A stretch of 6,984 nt of DNA from Euryarchaeota archaeon UBA242. GTDB taxonomy: Archaea; Thermoplasmatota; Poseidoniia; Poseidoniales; Poseidoniaceae. The translations under genes were made by a program, and so were the position numbers. Positions 5,614 through 6,984 of the stretch are shown here, one piece after another. Where the stretch lies: assembly GCA_002499015.1 (NCBI GenBank), contig DAJY01000066.1, positions 6,027-13,010 on the forward strand. Direction: 5' to 3'. Numbering within the stretch: position 1 is the stretch's first letter; each line of letters starts with the position of its first letter. A model generated the notes under the pieces. The model did not search any database. It was given only the letters and a program-made list of their open reading frames with translations, and was not told where the DNA came from.

Positions 5614-6612
5614 ATGGCCGTATTGGTAACAGGGGCTGCTGGTTTCATCGGCAGCCATGTAGTAGCGCAATTATTGCAGTCCGGAGCGCAAGTTCGCGCT
5701 ACTGTCCGCAACCCAAAAAATGCTACATTTCTCAATTCACTTCCGCTTGTAAACGGTGCATCTCTTCAAATCGTTACAATGGATCTACTAGATTTCGCTA
5801 GTGTTCGCAGTGCAGTTTCTGATTGTAAAGATATAATTCATTGCGCTGCTTCACTCCCAGTTGGAGCAAATGATGCTCAGAAAGATATTGTAGACCCCAG
5901 TATCGAAGGAACTAGCAATTTGGTGAAAGCATTACAACAAGCGGGTGTTGTTAAGAGAATTGTTCACACTTCTTCAGTTGCCGCCATTAGAAATACATCA
6001 CATGAGAACGGAACAATCTTTTCTGTTACAGATTGGTGTGATGATGCGACTGTCAAATCTAATCCTTATGGGCTTGCTAAGGCGGGTGCTGAGAAGGTAA
6101 TGCGTCAATGGGTGGAAGGTCAAGATAAAGATTCAAAACCACGTCTAATAACCATTCATCCCTCTATTGTTTTTGGCCCAATATTGTCTGCAAGACATAA
6201 GAATGGTTCGATGTCTTATATTGAACATTTTAATTCTGGGCCGCCGTTTGTTTTGAAAATTAATATCAATTTTGTTGATGTTAGAGATGTTGCAAAGGCC
6301 CATGTCAGCGCACTGACTAATGGCCAGGATGGGGAGCGCTATCTTCTCCATAAGCGCGGTATGTGGATGCATGAAATCGGTGCGGAGTTGTGCAAATTAA
6401 AACCAGAGAGAAAATGGGCTACAAGAAAATTGCCTTCTGTTTTTGCTTACTTGATGGCCGTTTTCCACCCCAAACTTTCCATTAGACAATTACGAGGAAA
6501 TCTGGGTGTGCGAATCGGATATGATGTTGGCAATGTTGAGCAGGATCTTGATTTTGTTTTTACCGATTACCAACAAACACTTGTAGATTCAATAGATTCT
6601 ATTAGTCAATAA
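5614..6612 (+). CDS. NAD(P)-dependent extended SDR (epimerase/dihydroflavonol reductase-like)
   Basis: A 332-residue cytoplasmic oxidoreductase of the extended short-chain dehydrogenase family. The Rossmann nucleotide-binding motif GAAGFIG (7-13) follows the first strand VLVT. ATVRNP (30-35) after the second strand has an arginine (R32) where NADPH-preferring dihydroflavonol-reductase-like members carry one. DLLD (57-60), HCAA (76-79) and EGTSNLVKA (98-106) follow family order. The catalytic triad is visible as HTSS (S120/S121), Y152 and K156 (PYGLAK). HPSIVFGP (182-189) and FVDVRDVAKAH (220-230) complete the signature. The C-terminal substrate region (about 240-332) has no motif I can link to a substrate; 3-beta-hydroxysteroid dehydrogenase, cinnamoyl-CoA reductase, sugar epimerase or aldehyde reductase roles are all possible. 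The gene is divergent from the S15 hydrolase and 52 bases upstream of the OMP decarboxylase gene on the same strand, so the two could be co-transcribed. No functional link between them is obvious. Confidence 0.93.
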   Translation: MAVLVTGAAGFIGSHVVAQLLQSGAQVRATVRNPKNATFLNSLPLVNGASLQIVTMDLLDFASVRSAVSDCKDIIHCAASLPVGANDAQKDIVDPSIEGTSNLVKALQQAGVVKRIVHTSSVAAIRNTSHENGTIFSVTDWCDDATVKSNPYGLAKAGAEKVMRQWVEGQDKDSKPRLITIHPSIVFGPILSARHKNGSMSYIEHFNSGPPFVLKININFVDVRDVAKAHVSALTNGQDGERYLLHKRGMWMHEIGAELCKLKPERKWATRKLPSVFAYLMAVFHPKLSIRQLRGNLGVRIGYDVGNVEQDLDFVFTDYQQTLVDSIDSISQ

Positions 6613-6664
6613 TATAGTTTATTTGGCCGCAAGGATTGAGGACAAAGAGCCGCTGGCCTGTATC

Positions 6665-6984
6665 ATGGAAGCGCCACAGGTGTGGGGAAAGCGGTGGCAG
6701 GAGAACACTTTGCCAATGGCTAGACGCTACATGGAAGTGGCTTGCCGCAAGCAAAGTTTGGTCTGTTTAGCAGCCGATAGGTCGACCATGGCTGGCCTCA
6801 ATCAATTGATTGATGAAGTCGGTCAGCATATTGCAGCATTGAAAACCCATGTCGATTTGGTAGATGATTGGACTGCTGATTCTTGGGCAGCATTCTGTGC
6901 AAAGGCAGAAGCGGCCGACTTGATAATTTTTGAAGATAGAAAGTTCGCTGATATTGGAAAAATATCTCGAAATCAAATGGCTGG
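6665..6984 (+). CDS. Orotidine 5'-phosphate decarboxylase, Ura3-type (3'-truncated by window end)
   Basis: The last step of UMP synthesis: decarboxylation of OMP in the cytoplasm. Only the first 106 codons are in the window and there is no stop before its end. The active-site residues appear in order: LAADRS (D38), LKTHVD (K60) and FEDRKFADIGK with the catalytic Asp-Lys-Asp set D91, K93, D96. Spacing is nearly the same as in yeast Ura3 as I recall it (D37, K59, D91, K93, D96), which supports the ATG at 6665; TTG at 6623 and ATG at 6719 are alternatives. The long FEDRKFADIG form marks the Ura3/UMP-synthase branch rather than the short archaeal type with DxKxADIP. After FADIG the sequence reads KISRNQ rather than the common NT. 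A complete protein of this branch would be roughly 260-280 residues, or longer if fused to orotate phosphoribosyltransferase; a C-terminal fusion partner could lie outside the window. An AT-rich stretch at about 6611-6624 may be its own promoter. Confidence 0.94.
   Translation, partial: MEAPQVWGKRWQENTLPMARRYMEVACRKQSLVCLAADRSTMAGLNQLIDEVGQHIAALKTHVDLVDDWTADSWAAFCAKAEAADLIIFEDRKFADIGKISRNQMA

Noticed and set aside
6767..6976. 69-codon open frame on the minus strand near the window end
   Set aside because: It is antisense to the OMP decarboxylase active-site region, which has unmistakable motifs on the plus strand.

Overview
The window holds eight protein-coding genes packed onto about 7 kb. 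One of them, at the right edge, is cut by the window end. I see no RNA gene, mobile element or CRISPR array. The sequence is moderately AT-rich. It looks like chromosomal DNA of a planktonic marine archaeon, most likely Marine Group II (Poseidoniales, Thermoplasmatota) or a close relative. The case rests on four things: a surface protein full of calcium-binding DxDGDGxxD (thrombospondin type 3) repeats, including the 'DAFPxxxxxWSDxDGDGYSD' style I associate with that group; an XRE helix-turn-helix plus CBS-pair regulator of a mainly archaeal family (COG3620-like); AT-rich TATA-like promoters with few Shine-Dalgarno sequences; and two 'GC'-lipobox lipoproteins. The assignment is inference. Two housekeeping enzymes, a type II glutamine synthetase and a Ura3-type OMP decarboxylase, look more eukaryotic or bacterial than typically archaeal.

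Layout, left to right: SemiSWEET-type transporter (+, 1-297); type II glutamine synthetase (-, 288-1301); HTH-CBS regulator (+, 1572-2129); calcium-repeat membrane protein (-, 2136-3143); TlpA-like thioredoxin lipoprotein (+, 3234-3740); secreted CocE/S15 (X-Pro dipeptidyl-peptidase type) lipoprotein hydrolase (-, 3742-5553); extended short-chain dehydrogenase/reductase (+, 5614-6612); and the first 106 codons of orotidine 5'-phosphate decarboxylase (+, 6665 to the window end). The first seven genes alternate strictly in direction. This gives three convergent pairs with almost no space (10-base overlap, 6-base gap, 1-base gap) and three divergent pairs sharing compact promoter regions of about 270, 90 and 60 bases. 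Each divergent region contains repeated or palindromic short motifs that could be operators.

Functionally the window mixes nitrogen assimilation (glutamine synthetase, with a regulator facing it that may sense adenine nucleotides), cell-surface protein and peptide processing (S15 hydrolase, thioredoxin lipoprotein, calcium-repeat protein), small-solute transport and pyrimidine synthesis. This fits a heterotroph that digests external protein. I found no obvious defence system or novel multi-gene machine. The best candidates for a second look are the glutamine synthetase/regulator divergent region, the phylogenetic origin of the two non-archaeal-looking enzymes, the calcium-repeat protein with its cytoplasmic coiled-coil tail, and the repeat-bearing divergent promoters.
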